Shown here piece after piece: positions 1 through 6,851 of a DNA stretch of 9,248 nt; position 1 is the first letter of the stretch; every line of letters starts with the position of its first letter. The notes beneath the pieces were generated by a model. The model ran no database searches. It saw only the letters and a program-made list of their open reading frames with translations, and was not told the origin of the DNA. The DNA is taken from contig JAEWYA010000005.1 of the NCBI GenBank assembly GCA_023395775.1, positions 1-9,248 of the forward strand, given 5' to 3'. Both the position numbers and the translations under genes were made by a program. The DNA comes from Bacillota bacterium (GTDB lineage: Bacteria > Bacillota > Clostridia > Oscillospirales > Oscillospiraceae).

Positions 1-374
1 CCGTCGCCGCCCCGCCCCGCACGCCGGTATTTTCCCCTGTGGTGGGAGACTTTTACAAGGGTATGGCGACGACCATCCTGCTCCATCGGGAAATGCTTTC
101 GAAAAAGCTGTCCGGTCAGGAGCTGCGGGACGCGCTGGCGGAATATTACGCCGGGCAGAGATTCGTGTCTGTGGCCCCTTACGGCGGCGACGAACCGGTG
201 CTTTTCGCTTCCGCCATGGCGGGGACTGACCGGCTGAAGCTGGAGGTGGCCGGGAACGGCGAACAGATTACCGTGACGGCGCTGTTTGACAACCTGGGGA
301 AGGGCGCCTCCGGCGCGGCAGTGCAGAATATGAACCTGGTATTGGGCTTCGAGGAAGCCGCTGGACTAAATTAA
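1..374 (+). CDS. argC: N-acetyl-gamma-glutamyl-phosphate reductase, C-terminal part (5' end outside window)
   Basis: ArgC reduces N-acetylglutamyl-5-phosphate with NADPH to N-acetylglutamate semialdehyde, the third step of ornithine synthesis in the cytoplasm. Only the last 123 residues are present; the first complete codon is at position 3, and the family is usually about 345 residues, so the N-terminal NAD(P)-binding domain and the catalytic Cys lie upstream. What is visible fits the C-terminal domain: a TPVFSPVVGDFYKGM segment early on, a long helix-rich middle, and the typical ending DNLGKGASGAAVQNMNLVLG followed by a short tail. The frame is open from the window edge to the TAA stop at 372-374, so the internal GTG at 39 is not the real start. 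It is followed 12 bases later by argJ, in the usual arg operon order. The identification is firm, but nothing can be said about the missing active-site half. Confidence 0.93.
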   Translation, partial: VAAPPRTPVFSPVVGDFYKGMATTILLHREMLSKKLSGQELRDALAEYYAGQRFVSVAPYGGDEPVLFASAMAGTDRLKLEVAGNGEQITVTALFDNLGKGASGAAVQNMNLVLGFEEAAGLN

Positions 375-386
375 GGAGGGACTGAA

Positions 387-1610
387 ATGAAATTGATTGA
401 CGGCGGCGTCTGCGCCGCACAGGGCTTTCAGGCATCCGGACTTCACGTGGGCGTCAAGACCCACGCGACATGGAAAAAGGACGTGGCTCTGATCGTTTCC
501 GACGTGGATTGCGCGGCGGCGGCGGTATTTACAAAGAACGTGGTCAAGGCGGCCCCCATCCACGTCGACAAAGCCCATCTGGCCAACGGCAAGGCCCGGG
601 CGATCATCGCCAACAGCGGCAATGCCAACGCCTGCGCGCCCAAGGGCGAGGAAAACGCCGAGGCGGAGTGCGCCGCCGTGGCAAAGGCGCTGGGCATTTC
701 GGCGGATGACGTACTGGTTTCCTCCACGGGGGTCATCGGCCAGACCCTGCCGGTGCAGGTCATTGAGGATGCGGTGCCGGAGCTCGTGAAGAGCCTTGCT
801 CACAGCGCCGAAGGCTCTGACGCGGCGGCCCACGCCATCATGACCACCGACACGGTGAGTAAGGAAGTTGCGGTGGAGACCACCGTTGGCGGAAAGACCG
901 TCCGCATGGGCGGTATCGCCAAGGGCAGCGGTATGATCCACCCCAATATGGGCACCATGCTCTGCTTCCTCACCACTGATTGCGCCATCTCCTCCGAGAT
1001 GATCAAAGCGGCGCTGCTGGATACCGTGGGCGTCAGCTTCAACCGCATCAGCGTGGACGGCGATACTTCCACCAACGACACCTGCTGCGTTTTGGCCAAC
1101 GGCCTCGCGGGAAACGAGACCATTACCCAAAAGGACGCCGCCTACGGCGAATTTTTGGAGGCGCTCCAGACTCTGGCCATTGCCCTGGCTAAGAAGATGG
1201 CGGGCGACGGCGAGGGCGCAAAGCACCTGATCACCTGTACGGTCAAGGGCACGGCGGACGAGAAAACCGCCGAGACGGTTTGCAAATCGGTGATTTCCTC
1301 GACTCTGACGAAGGCTGCAATTTTTGGCGCGGACGCCAACTGGGGCCGGGTGCTGTGCGCCATGGGCTATTCCGGAGCCGAGTTCGATCCGGAGAAGGTG
1401 GACGTCTGTTTTGCAAGTGCAGCGGGCAGTATCGAGGTGTGCCGTCAGGGCAGGGGCCTTGCATTTGACGAGGACCTGGCAAAGAAGATTTTGACGGAGC
1501 ACGATATCGAGATTAACATCCAAATGGGCGAGGGAGACGCCGCCTGTACCTGCTGGGGCTGTGATATCACTTACGATTATATTAAGATCAACGGGGACTA
1601 CCGCAGCTGA
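387..1610 (+). CDS. argJ: Bifunctional glutamate N-acetyltransferase / ornithine acetyltransferase
   Basis: ArgJ moves the acetyl group from N-acetylornithine to glutamate, releasing ornithine and recycling acetylglutamate; many family members also use acetyl-CoA to make acetylglutamate. The 407-residue length is normal. Family motifs are [11 protein letters not shown] (about 47-57), ANSGNANAC (75-83), STGVIGQ (113-119), [14 protein letters not shown] (179-192) and the terminal KINGDYR. The precursor is known to cut itself before a conserved Thr to form alpha and beta subunits; here that is Thr190 (codon 954-956). The residue before it is Gly189, where Ala is commonest. The start is ATG 387, with GGAGGG at 375-380 six bases upstream, directly after the argC stop. 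Whether it is mono- or bifunctional cannot be read from sequence. With no argA or argE in view, the acetyl-recycling role is clear and the synthase role is an inference. Confidence 0.96.
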   Translation: MKLIDGGVCAAQGFQASGLHVGVKTHATWKKDVALIVSDVDCAAAAVFTKNVVKAAPIHVDKAHLANGKARAIIANSGNANACAPKGEENAEAECAAVAKALGISADDVLVSSTGVIGQTLPVQVIEDAVPELVKSLAHSAEGSDAAAHAIMTTDTVSKEVAVETTVGGKTVRMGGIAKGSGMIHPNMGTMLCFLTTDCAISSEMIKAALLDTVGVSFNRISVDGDTSTNDTCCVLANGLAGNETITQKDAAYGEFLEALQTLAIALAKKMAGDGEGAKHLITCTVKGTADEKTAETVCKSVISSTLTKAAIFGADANWGRVLCAMGYSGAEFDPEKVDVCFASAAGSIEVCRQGRGLAFDEDLAKKILTEHDIEINIQMGEGDAACTCWGCDITYDYIKINGDYRS

Positions 1611-1670
1611 CGAGGCGCAAAGTCCGCCGGATTCGTCCCCGCATTGAATAGAAAGAAAGAGGTGATTTCC

Positions 1671-2531
1671 ATGTCCTCCCATGAGCAGCAGGCCAGAGTT
1701 TTGGCAGAGGCCCTGCCCTACATACAGAAATTCACCGGTAAGACGGTGGTGGTGAAGTACGGCGGCAACGCCATGATCTCTCAGGAGCTCCGCCGGGCCG
1801 TGATGAGCGACATCATCCTTCTGAGCCTTGTAGGCATCCGCGTGGTGGTGGTCCACGGCGGCGGTCCGGAGATCGGAGCCATGCTGAAACGGCTTGGCAA
1901 GGAGTCCAGGTTTGTGGATGGCCTTCGCTACACCGACGAGGAGACCATGGACGTGGTCCAGCAGATCCTATGCGGCAAGGTGAACAAGGATCTCGTCTCT
2001 CTGGCGGAGCGTTTGGGCGGACAGGCGATGGGCCTGTGCGGCCTGGACGGCGGGCTGTTTGAAGCAGGGCTGCTGGCCGAAAAATACGGTCTTGTGGGCA
2101 AGATTACCTCTGTGAACCCAAAGCCGGTGGAAGACTCTCTGAGCGCCGGATATATTCCGATTGTCTCCACGGTGGCCCAAGGAACGGACGCGGACACCGC
2201 TTACAATATCAACGCGGATACCGCTGCCGCAAAGCTTGCGGAGGCTCTCCGGGCCGAAAAGCTGATTTTGCTCACCGATGTGCGGGGCCTTCTCCGGGAC
2301 CCTAAGGACGAGATGACCCTGATCCACGAGGTCCGCATCTCCGAGGTAGAAGAGCTGGTGAACGCGGGCGTGATCTCCGGGGGCATGATCCCCAAGATCG
2401 AATGCTGCGTGGAGGCAATCTCCGGCGGCGTGGAACGGGTCCACATTCTGGACGGGCGCATTCCCCATTCTATTCTCATTGAACTGCTGTCTGATGCCGG
2501 TATCGGCACCATGCTGAAAAAGGAGGACTGA
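1671..2531 (+). CDS. argB: Acetylglutamate kinase, probably arginine-sensitive type
   Basis: ArgB phosphorylates N-acetylglutamate with ATP, the second step of the pathway, in the cytoplasm. From ATG 1671 it is 286 residues. Amino acid kinase motifs are in order: VVVKYGGNAM with Lys29, VHGGGPE (61-67), GLRYTDE (84-90, substrate Arg86), NINAD (179-183), LLTDVRG (200-206) and GGMIPK with Lys242. The extra N-terminal helix (about residues 4-21) and the C-terminal HSILIELLSDAGIGTM match the features that distinguish hexameric, arginine-inhibited kinases from the dimeric E. coli type, so feedback inhibition is predicted. ATG 1671 is chosen because AGAGGTGAT (1658-1666) is a close match to the full Shine-Dalgarno sequence at the right distance; an in-frame TTG at 1644 lies upstream of that site. 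The gene follows argJ after 60 bases and its last codons contain the argD ribosome binding site. Confidence 0.96.
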   Translation: MSSHEQQARVLAEALPYIQKFTGKTVVVKYGGNAMISQELRRAVMSDIILLSLVGIRVVVVHGGGPEIGAMLKRLGKESRFVDGLRYTDEETMDVVQQILCGKVNKDLVSLAERLGGQAMGLCGLDGGLFEAGLLAEKYGLVGKITSVNPKPVEDSLSAGYIPIVSTVAQGTDADTAYNINADTAAAKLAEALRAEKLILLTDVRGLLRDPKDEMTLIHEVRISEVEELVNAGVISGGMIPKIECCVEAISGGVERVHILDGRIPHSILIELLSDAGIGTMLKKED

Positions 2532-2534
2532 CTT

Positions 2535-3713
2535 ATGACTTCTCAGGAAATCAAGAGCCTTACAAATCAATACGTGATGAATAGCTACGGCCGCTTCGAC
2601 GTGGTCATCGACCACGGCAAGGGCACCAAACTGTATAGCCCGGAGGGCAAGGAGTACATTGACTTTACCAGCGGCATCGGCGTGAGCGATCTGGGCTATG
2701 GCAACGAGCCCTGGGCCGAGGCCATTTTTGCCCAGGCGAAGAAGCTGGGCCACACGTCCAACCTGTTTTACACCGAGCCCAGCGCCCGGCTTGCGGAAAA
2801 GCTCTGCAAGCGCACCGGCATGAGCAACGTCTTCTTCGCAAACGGCGGCGGCGAGGCCAACGAGGGCATGATCAAGCTGGCGAGAAAGTACAGCTTTGAT
2901 AAGTACGGCTTGGGACGTTCCACCATCATTCCCCTGAAAAATTCATTCCACGGCCGTACCATGGCCGCCCTGACCGCCACCGGTCAGGATAAGTTCCACA
3001 ACTATTTCTTCCCGTTTGTGGAGGGCTTTAAATTTGCCGAGGCCAACAGCCTGGATTCTTTGAAGGAGGCCGCTGGCGACGATACCTGCGCCGTCATGGT
3101 GGAACTGGTACAGGGCGAGGGCGGCGTGCTGCCTCTGGACAAGGACTATGTGCAATCGGTCGCGAAGCTCTGCGCGGAGAAGGACTGGCTGCTGCTGGTG
3201 GACGAAGTCCAGACCGGCGTCGGTCGGACCGGGAGCCTCTTCGCTTTCCAGCAGTACGGCATTTTACCGGATGTCTGCTCTTTTGCAAAGGGCATCGCGG
3301 GGGGCCTGCCCATGAGCGGCATTATGGCAAACGAAAAGTGCAAGGGTGTATTGACCCCCGGCACCCACGGCACGACGTTTGGCGCCAACCCTGTGTGCGG
3401 CGCGGCGGGCCTGGTGGTTCAGGAGATCTTGTCCGACGAATTCTTGAAAGACGTACAGGAAAAGGGCGCGTATCTGCGCGCTCAGATCGAAGCGCTGGGG
3501 CTTGCGTGCTTTGGTAAGACCCGGGGACTGGGCTTGATGATCGGCATTGAAATGGCAGAGGGCTATCAGAACAAAGAGGTTGCAGATAAACTGGTGGAAG
3601 CCGGTCTGCTGGTGCTGACCGCCGGACCGGGAATGCGCCTGTTGCCTCCCCTGGCCATTACAAAAGAGGAGATGGACGCCGGCGTCGCCATCATGAAGAA
3701 GACTCTGTCATAA
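2535..3713 (+). CDS. argD: Acetylornithine aminotransferase (class III, PLP-dependent)
   Basis: ArgD transfers an amino group from glutamate to N-acetylglutamate semialdehyde, giving N-acetylornithine. At 392 residues it has the usual length. Visible class III features are the [11 protein letters not shown] segment (45-55), [14 protein letters not shown] (137-150), VELVQGEGG (189-197), the Asp-containing [11 protein letters not shown] (223-233), and [14 protein letters not shown] with the PLP Lys252. The glycine-rich cofactor loop normally reads NSGAEANE; here it reads NGGGEANE (103-110), so the Ser is Gly and the Ala is Gly. The start is ATG 2535 with AGGAGG at 2521-2526, inside the end of argB, leaving only three bases between the two genes. 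The family also contains succinylornithine and 4-aminobutyrate aminotransferases, but the operon position makes the acetylornithine role by far the most likely. A second activity as succinyl-diaminopimelate aminotransferase, known for some ArgD proteins, is possible. Confidence 0.94.
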   Translation: MTSQEIKSLTNQYVMNSYGRFDVVIDHGKGTKLYSPEGKEYIDFTSGIGVSDLGYGNEPWAEAIFAQAKKLGHTSNLFYTEPSARLAEKLCKRTGMSNVFFANGGGEANEGMIKLARKYSFDKYGLGRSTIIPLKNSFHGRTMAALTATGQDKFHNYFFPFVEGFKFAEANSLDSLKEAAGDDTCAVMVELVQGEGGVLPLDKDYVQSVAKLCAEKDWLLLVDEVQTGVGRTGSLFAFQQYGILPDVCSFAKGIAGGLPMSGIMANEKCKGVLTPGTHGTTFGANPVCGAAGLVVQEILSDEFLKDVQEKGAYLRAQIEALGLACFGKTRGLGLMIGIEMAEGYQNKEVADKLVEAGLLVLTAGPGMRLLPPLAITKEEMDAGVAIMKKTLS

Positions 3714-3732
3714 TAGAAAGAGAGGACGAAAC

Positions 3733-4716
3733 GTGGAAGGTCATACCCACTTTTTAAAGCTGCTGGACTATGCTCCCGAAGAGATTCAGGAGTTTTTGGA
3801 TACCGCCGTTGACCTGAAGGCCAAGAAGAAGGCAGGCGTGGCGCATCGCTATCTGGAGGGCAAAAACGTGGCCCTGATTTTTGAAAAGACCTCCACCCGC
3901 ACCCGCTGTGCGTTTGAGGTGGCGGCGCAGGACCTGGGCATGGGAAGCACCTATCTGGGTCCCACCGGGTCCCAAATCGGAGTGAAGGAGTCCATTGCCG
4001 ATACCGCCCGGGTGCTGGGCCGGATGTACGACGCCATTGAGTACCGCGGCTTTGGACAGGATCTGGTGGAAGAGCTGGCAAAATACGCCGGTGTCCCTGT
4101 GCTCAACGGATTGACCAATGAGTTCCACCCCACGCAGATTCTGGCGGATTTCCTGACCATTCAGGAGCATTTTGGGAAGCTCAAGGGTGTGAAGCTGGTC
4201 TACCTGGGCGACGCGCGGTACAATATGGGCAATTCTTTGATGGTGGGCTGCGCGAAAATGGGAATGCACTTTGTAGCCTGCGCGCCCAAGTCCTATTTTC
4301 CGGACCGGGAGCTGATCGAGAAATGCCAGGCCATCGCCGCTAAGACCGGCGCGACGCTGGAATTTATTGAGGACCCCATGACCGCCACAAAGGCGGCGGA
4401 CGTGATCTACACGGATGTGTGGGTTTCTATGGGGGAACCGGCGGAGGTTTGGGCGGAGCGCATCCGTGCTCTGGGCCCCTATCAGGTGACCAAAACGTTG
4501 ATGGATAACGCCGGACCCCAGTGCCGCTTCATGCACTGTCTGCCTGCCTATCACGACCACAAGACCAAGGTCGGCAGGGAGATGGGCGAGAAGTTTGGAC
4601 GCGACGCCATGGAGGTCACCGACCAAGTGTTTGAATCGCCCCGGTCCATCGTCTTTGACGAGGCGGAAAACCGGATGCATACCATTAAGGCGGTCATGTA
4701 TTGCCTGATGAAATAA
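3733..4716 (+). CDS. argF: Ornithine carbamoyltransferase
   Basis: This enzyme joins ornithine and carbamoyl phosphate to make citrulline. It is 327 residues, a normal length. Motifs are the carbamoyl-phosphate site STRTR (54-58), EFHPTQ (130-135), the ornithine-domain [12 protein letters not shown] (159-170), the DVWVSMG segment (228-234), and HCLPA with the catalytic Cys (268-272). Aspartate carbamoyltransferase is excluded by the SMG and HCLP motifs. The start is GTG 3733, with AGAGG at 3721-3725 seven bases upstream, a weaker site than those of the earlier genes. It closes the arg cluster 19 bases after argD. A catabolic (arcB) role is conceivable by sequence alone, but its place at the end of argC-J-B-D and the absence of arcA or arcC favour biosynthesis. 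Confidence 0.95.
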   Translation: MEGHTHFLKLLDYAPEEIQEFLDTAVDLKAKKKAGVAHRYLEGKNVALIFEKTSTRTRCAFEVAAQDLGMGSTYLGPTGSQIGVKESIADTARVLGRMYDAIEYRGFGQDLVEELAKYAGVPVLNGLTNEFHPTQILADFLTIQEHFGKLKGVKLVYLGDARYNMGNSLMVGCAKMGMHFVACAPKSYFPDRELIEKCQAIAAKTGATLEFIEDPMTATKAADVIYTDVWVSMGEPAEVWAERIRALGPYQVTKTLMDNAGPQCRFMHCLPAYHDHKTKVGREMGEKFGRDAMEVTDQVFESPRSIVFDEAENRMHTIKAVMYCLMK

Positions 4717-4731
4717 CCCCTTGTTGTGGAA

Positions 4732-4766
4732 CCTCCGCGCCGCATTGCTGCGGCCCGGAGGCTCCC
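4732..4766 (+). terminator. Hairpin after argF, possible terminator of the arg operon
   Basis: CCTCCG (4732-4737) pairs with CGGAGG (4756-4761), and inside it GCCGCA (4739-4744) pairs with TGCGGC (4749-4754). There is one C/C mismatch and the loop is TTGC. This makes a stable 12-pair stem 15 bases after the argF stop. The following bases (CTCCCGTTCTT) are only slightly T-rich, so it is a poor match to a classic intrinsic terminator. It may instead protect the 3' end of the message. Confidence 0.5.
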
Positions 4767-4770
4767 GTTC

Positions 4771-4799
4771 TTGACATCGGGGGGTTGGGGGCATAAACT
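4771..4799 (+). promoter_or_regulatory. Candidate sigma-A promoter for malQ
   Basis: A perfect -35 box TTGACA (4771-4776) is followed after 17 bases by TAAACT (4794-4799), which matches four of six -10 positions. The spacer contains two G tracts (4779-4784 and 4787-4791). It sits just after the argF hairpin and about 37 bases before malQ, so malQ is probably transcribed separately. Confidence 0.55.
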
Positions 4800-4835
4800 G
4801 GAGACCTGATTTGAAGATAAAGCGAGGGATTGCCC

Positions 4836-6311
4836 ATGCCGCAGCGCACCTCCGGTATCCTGATGCCGGTATTCTCCCTGCCTTCGCCGTACGGCGTGGG
4901 CTCCCTGGGCCAAAGCGCCCGGGATTTTGTGAAATTCCTCCATCGTGCGGGCCAGACCTGGTGGCAGATATTACCCGTAGGCCCGGCGGGAAACGGGGAT
5001 TCTCCCTACCAGAGCGTTTCCACCTACGCCGGGAATCCGGCGTTTATCGACCTTCCCCAGCTGGCGGCGGAGGGCCTGCTGACGGCGGAGGAGCTGGCCT
5101 CCGTTTCATCGGGAGACGGTCGGGCGGTGGATTACCCCACAGTCAACGCCGATCGAAAGCGTCTGCTGCGGCTGGCCTTTTCCCGCGACCGGGACAGTAA
5201 AAAGGCGGCGGAGGCGTTTGCGTCTCAGCGGGGCTGGCTGCGTGACTACGCGGCCTATCAGGCCATCAAGGACTCCTTTGACGGCCTTTCCTGGCAGGAT
5301 TGGCCGGACGAGGGTCTGCGCCGCCACGACCTGGACGCGGTGGAGCGGTGGCAGGCGGAGCATGGGGAGGACTTTACCTATCAAATCTGGGTCCAGTACG
5401 TTTTTACAGAACAATGGAGCGCGCTGAAATCCTTCGCCAACAGGCTTGGAGTAAAAATTCTCGGCGATCTTCCCATCTATGTGTCGCTGGACTCAGCCGA
5501 CGTATGGGCAGAGCGGGAGCAGTTTTTGTTGGACGGCCAGGGCCGTCCCTCCGCCGTGGCGGGGGTGCCGCCGGACTATTTCTGCGCCGACGGGCAGCTG
5601 TGGGGCAATCCGCTGTATGACTGGCCCCACATGAGGGCCGATGGCTTCGGCTGGTGGATTCGCCGTGTGGAGCGGGCCGGAGAACTGTTCGACGCGATCC
5701 GCATTGACCACTTTCGGGCTCTTGCCAGCTACTGGTCCGTCCCCGCCGAAGCGGTTACCGCGAAGAATGGCCGCTGGGAGCCCGGTCCCGGTATGGCGCT
5801 GGTAGGCGTGCTGACCGGGTGGTTTCCTCGGCTGCGGTTTGTGGCGGAGGACCTGGGAATGCTGACGCCGGACGTGGAAGAACTGCTGAGAGATTCCGGG
5901 CTTCCGGGTATGAAGGTGCTGGAATTTGCGTTTTCCGGCCCAGACAACCGATATTTGCCCCATAACTGCGTGAAAAACTGTGTCCTCTATACCGGAACCC
6001 ACGATAACGCGCCCATTGCCTCCTGGCAATCCAGCGACGCGGAGACGGCCTATGCGATGCGGTATCTGGACGCGAAAACGCCCCAAGAGCTGCACCGCCG
6101 TCTGCTTTTGGCGGGGCAGGCCAGCGTTGCGGATACCTTTATCGCCCAAATGCAGGACTATCTGGGTGATCCGGGCCGCATCAACGTGCCCGGTACCGCC
6201 GAAGGAAACTGGCGCTGGCGAATGGCTTGCGGCGCGGCCGGCGACGCGCTGGCGGACGAGATTTACCAAATGACACTGGACGCGGGCCGCTGCCCGCCCC
6301 GGCATGGTTGA
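4836..6311 (+). CDS. malQ: 4-alpha-glucanotransferase (amylomaltase, GH77)
   Basis: MalQ breaks and re-forms alpha-1,4 links between maltooligosaccharides in the cytoplasm, for maltodextrin use or glycogen turnover. From ATG 4836 it is 491 residues, typical of the compact bacterial GH77 form without the long N-terminal extension of E. coli MalQ. Motifs in order are the N-terminal SGILMPVFSLPSPYGVGSLG (6-25), QILPVGPAGNGDSPYQS (44-60), GDLPIYVSLDSADVW (210-224), AGVPPDYFCADGQLWGNPLY (242-261), RIDHFR with nucleophile Asp291, VAEDLG with acid/base Glu338, GTHDN with Asp390, and RINVPGTAEGNWRWR (448-462). All three catalytic acids are present. After THDN many family members have Asp-Thr; here it is Ala-Pro. 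GAGGG (4824-4828) is seven bases before ATG 4836; the in-frame TTG at 4830 is too close to it. No other glycogen or maltodextrin gene is adjacent. Confidence 0.95.
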   Translation: MPQRTSGILMPVFSLPSPYGVGSLGQSARDFVKFLHRAGQTWWQILPVGPAGNGDSPYQSVSTYAGNPAFIDLPQLAAEGLLTAEELASVSSGDGRAVDYPTVNADRKRLLRLAFSRDRDSKKAAEAFASQRGWLRDYAAYQAIKDSFDGLSWQDWPDEGLRRHDLDAVERWQAEHGEDFTYQIWVQYVFTEQWSALKSFANRLGVKILGDLPIYVSLDSADVWAEREQFLLDGQGRPSAVAGVPPDYFCADGQLWGNPLYDWPHMRADGFGWWIRRVERAGELFDAIRIDHFRALASYWSVPAEAVTAKNGRWEPGPGMALVGVLTGWFPRLRFVAEDLGMLTPDVEELLRDSGLPGMKVLEFAFSGPDNRYLPHNCVKNCVLYTGTHDNAPIASWQSSDAETAYAMRYLDAKTPQELHRRLLLAGQASVADTFIAQMQDYLGDPGRINVPGTAEGNWRWRMACGAAGDALADEIYQMTLDAGRCPPRHG

Positions 6312-6336
6312 CGAAACCGAAAAAGCGTGCTATGAT
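6308..6336 (+). promoter_or_regulatory. Candidate promoter P1 for the TM1266/ABC operon
   Basis: TTGACG (6308-6313, five of six matches to the -35 consensus) is separated by 17 bases from TATGAT (6331-6336, five of six matches to the -10). A TGC directly before the -10 makes an extended -10. The -35 overlaps the malQ stop codon. Transcription would begin near 6343, giving a leader of about 220 bases before the first gene. Confidence 0.7.
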
Positions 6337-6355
6337 TTTCCTGTGAACGGAAAGA

Positions 6356-6383
6356 TTCGCTCTGCCCGTCCACCTTTTATAAT
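6356..6383 (+). promoter_or_regulatory. Candidate promoter P2 for the TM1266/ABC operon
   Basis: A perfect TATAAT (6378-6383) has only a weak -35 candidate, TTCGCT (6356-6361), 16 bases upstream. If used, transcription would start near 6390, immediately before the first leader hairpin at 6400. It could act as a second promoter or depend on an activator. A chance match is possible. Confidence 0.4.
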
Positions 6384-6399
6384 GTCTGTTCATCTGATT

Positions 6400-6503
6400 G
6401 GCGAGGATACGATCCAAGCCGGAAGACGGAGGAGGAAGCGCGCGGGAGACCGTGCGCAGCTTAAGTATGTTCTCCCCTCCGCCTGCGGGCGGAGGGGCTT
6501 TTT
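6400..6503 (+). promoter_or_regulatory. Structured leader with possible antiterminator, attenuator or riboswitch of unknown class
   Basis: Three structures precede or compete with the terminator. First, 6400-6420 folds as GGC/GCC plus GGAT/ATCC around a GA/AA internal loop with an ACG loop. Second, GCGCGCGG (6438-6445) pairs with CCGTGCGC (6450-6457), one G-T wobble included, and is closed by a GAGA (GNRA) tetraloop. Third, CGGAGG (6427-6432) plus GGA (6434-6436) can pair with TCC-CCTCCG (6473-6481), with one bulged A. This third stem encloses the GNRA hairpin and uses up the 5' arm of the terminator at 6474-6483, so it and the terminator exclude each other. That is the layout of a conditional terminator. 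I compared it from memory with TPP, SAM, cobalamin, Moco, guanidine-I, fluoride and THF motifs and saw no match. The ligand or binding protein is unknown. Confidence 0.55.
6474..6503 (+). terminator. Strong intrinsic terminator in the leader
   Basis: CCCCTCCGCC (6474-6483) pairs perfectly with GGCGGAGGGG (6488-6497) around a TGCG loop and is followed by C and five T (6499-6503). It lies 163 bases after malQ and 63 bases before the TTG of the next gene. It is downstream of P1 and P2, so it would stop transcripts made for the following operon unless read-through is allowed. It could also terminate malQ transcripts. Confidence 0.88.
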
Positions 6504-6565
6504 CAGCGCGGATGCCGGTCCTTTTTCATCCAGATGACGGCGCAAATCGGAAAGGAGCTGATTTT

Positions 6566-6832
6566 TTGGAAAACCGCGTGGCAGTGATTGCTATTTTGGT
6601 CCGTGACCCCGATTCTGTGGAGGCCCTGAACGGTCTACTGCATGAATTTGGGCAGTATATTATTGGACGCATGGGCGTGCCCTATCCGAAGCGGGGCGTC
6701 AACATTATCTCCGTGGCGGTGGACGCGCCCCAGGAGATCGTGTCCGCCCTGTCGGGAAAGATCGGGCGGCTGAACGGTGTCACCGCGAAGACCGTCTATG
6801 CTCCGGCGGAAAAACCGCAAGAAATTCATTGA
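6566..6832 (+). CDS. TM1266-family small protein (putative iron-only hydrogenase system regulator)
   Basis: This 88-residue protein matches the remembered pattern of the TM1266 family: RVAVIAILVRD at the N-terminus, then LLHEFGQYIIGRMGVPYPKRGVNIISVAVDAPQEIVSALSGKIGRLNGV. Members are about 80-85 residues, have a small ferredoxin-like fold resembling ACT or NikR C-terminal domains, and occur in anaerobes with [FeFe] hydrogenase; the regulator role is a database label, not a demonstrated function. There is no DNA-binding domain, so any regulatory action would be by binding a ligand or partner. The start is TTG 6566: AAAGGAG at 6551-6557 is eight bases upstream and the family N-terminus begins there. 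The same frame is open upstream to 6398, but that stretch runs through the terminator and is not coding. It is the first gene after the leader and 19 bases before the substrate-binding protein gene, so it is probably cotranscribed with the transporter. Confidence 0.85.
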   Translation: MENRVAVIAILVRDPDSVEALNGLLHEFGQYIIGRMGVPYPKRGVNIISVAVDAPQEIVSALSGKIGRLNGVTAKTVYAPAEKPQEIH

Positions 6833-6851
6833 ATTGAAAAGAGGAAAACCG

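Noticed and set aside
1644..1670. Upstream TTG start for argB adding nine residues
   Set aside because: It lies upstream of the strong AGAGGTGAT site and has no ribosome site of its own; ATG 1671 is properly spaced.
366..1856. A 496-codon open frame on the minus strand across argJ and the start of argB
   Set aside because: It lies opposite well-identified argJ and argB, its protein is rich in His, Arg and Gly with no recognisable domain, and it results from high GC at third positions. The same applies to long minus-strand frames at 1968-2753, 3566-4081, 3754-4794, 5493-6305, 7626-8297 and 8679-9176.
4811..5200. Alternative frame overlapping the start of malQ
   Set aside because: It runs through malQ in another frame and its Arg/Gly/Pro-rich product has no family features.
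6343..6503. TPP riboswitch, given the NMT1/THI5-like transporter downstream
   Set aside because: The conserved CTGAGA and the second TPP arm containing CTGAT followed by GATAATGCC are not present.
6343..6503. Guanidine-I (ykkC) riboswitch, which often precedes similar ABC transporters
   Set aside because: The conserved CTAGGG and GTCCGAGAG elements are missing; the CGGGAGA here is only the GNRA hairpin loop region.
6382..6537. Possible leader peptide gene from ATG 6382 through the terminator region
   Set aside because: No ribosome binding site precedes it, the ATG overlaps the TATAAT of P2, and the Arg-rich product has no run of one amino acid that would suggest translational attenuation.
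6398..6565. N-terminal extension of the TM1266-family protein (144 residues)
   Set aside because: The extension is translated from leader structure and terminator, is not found in the family, and a good ribosome binding site points to TTG 6566.
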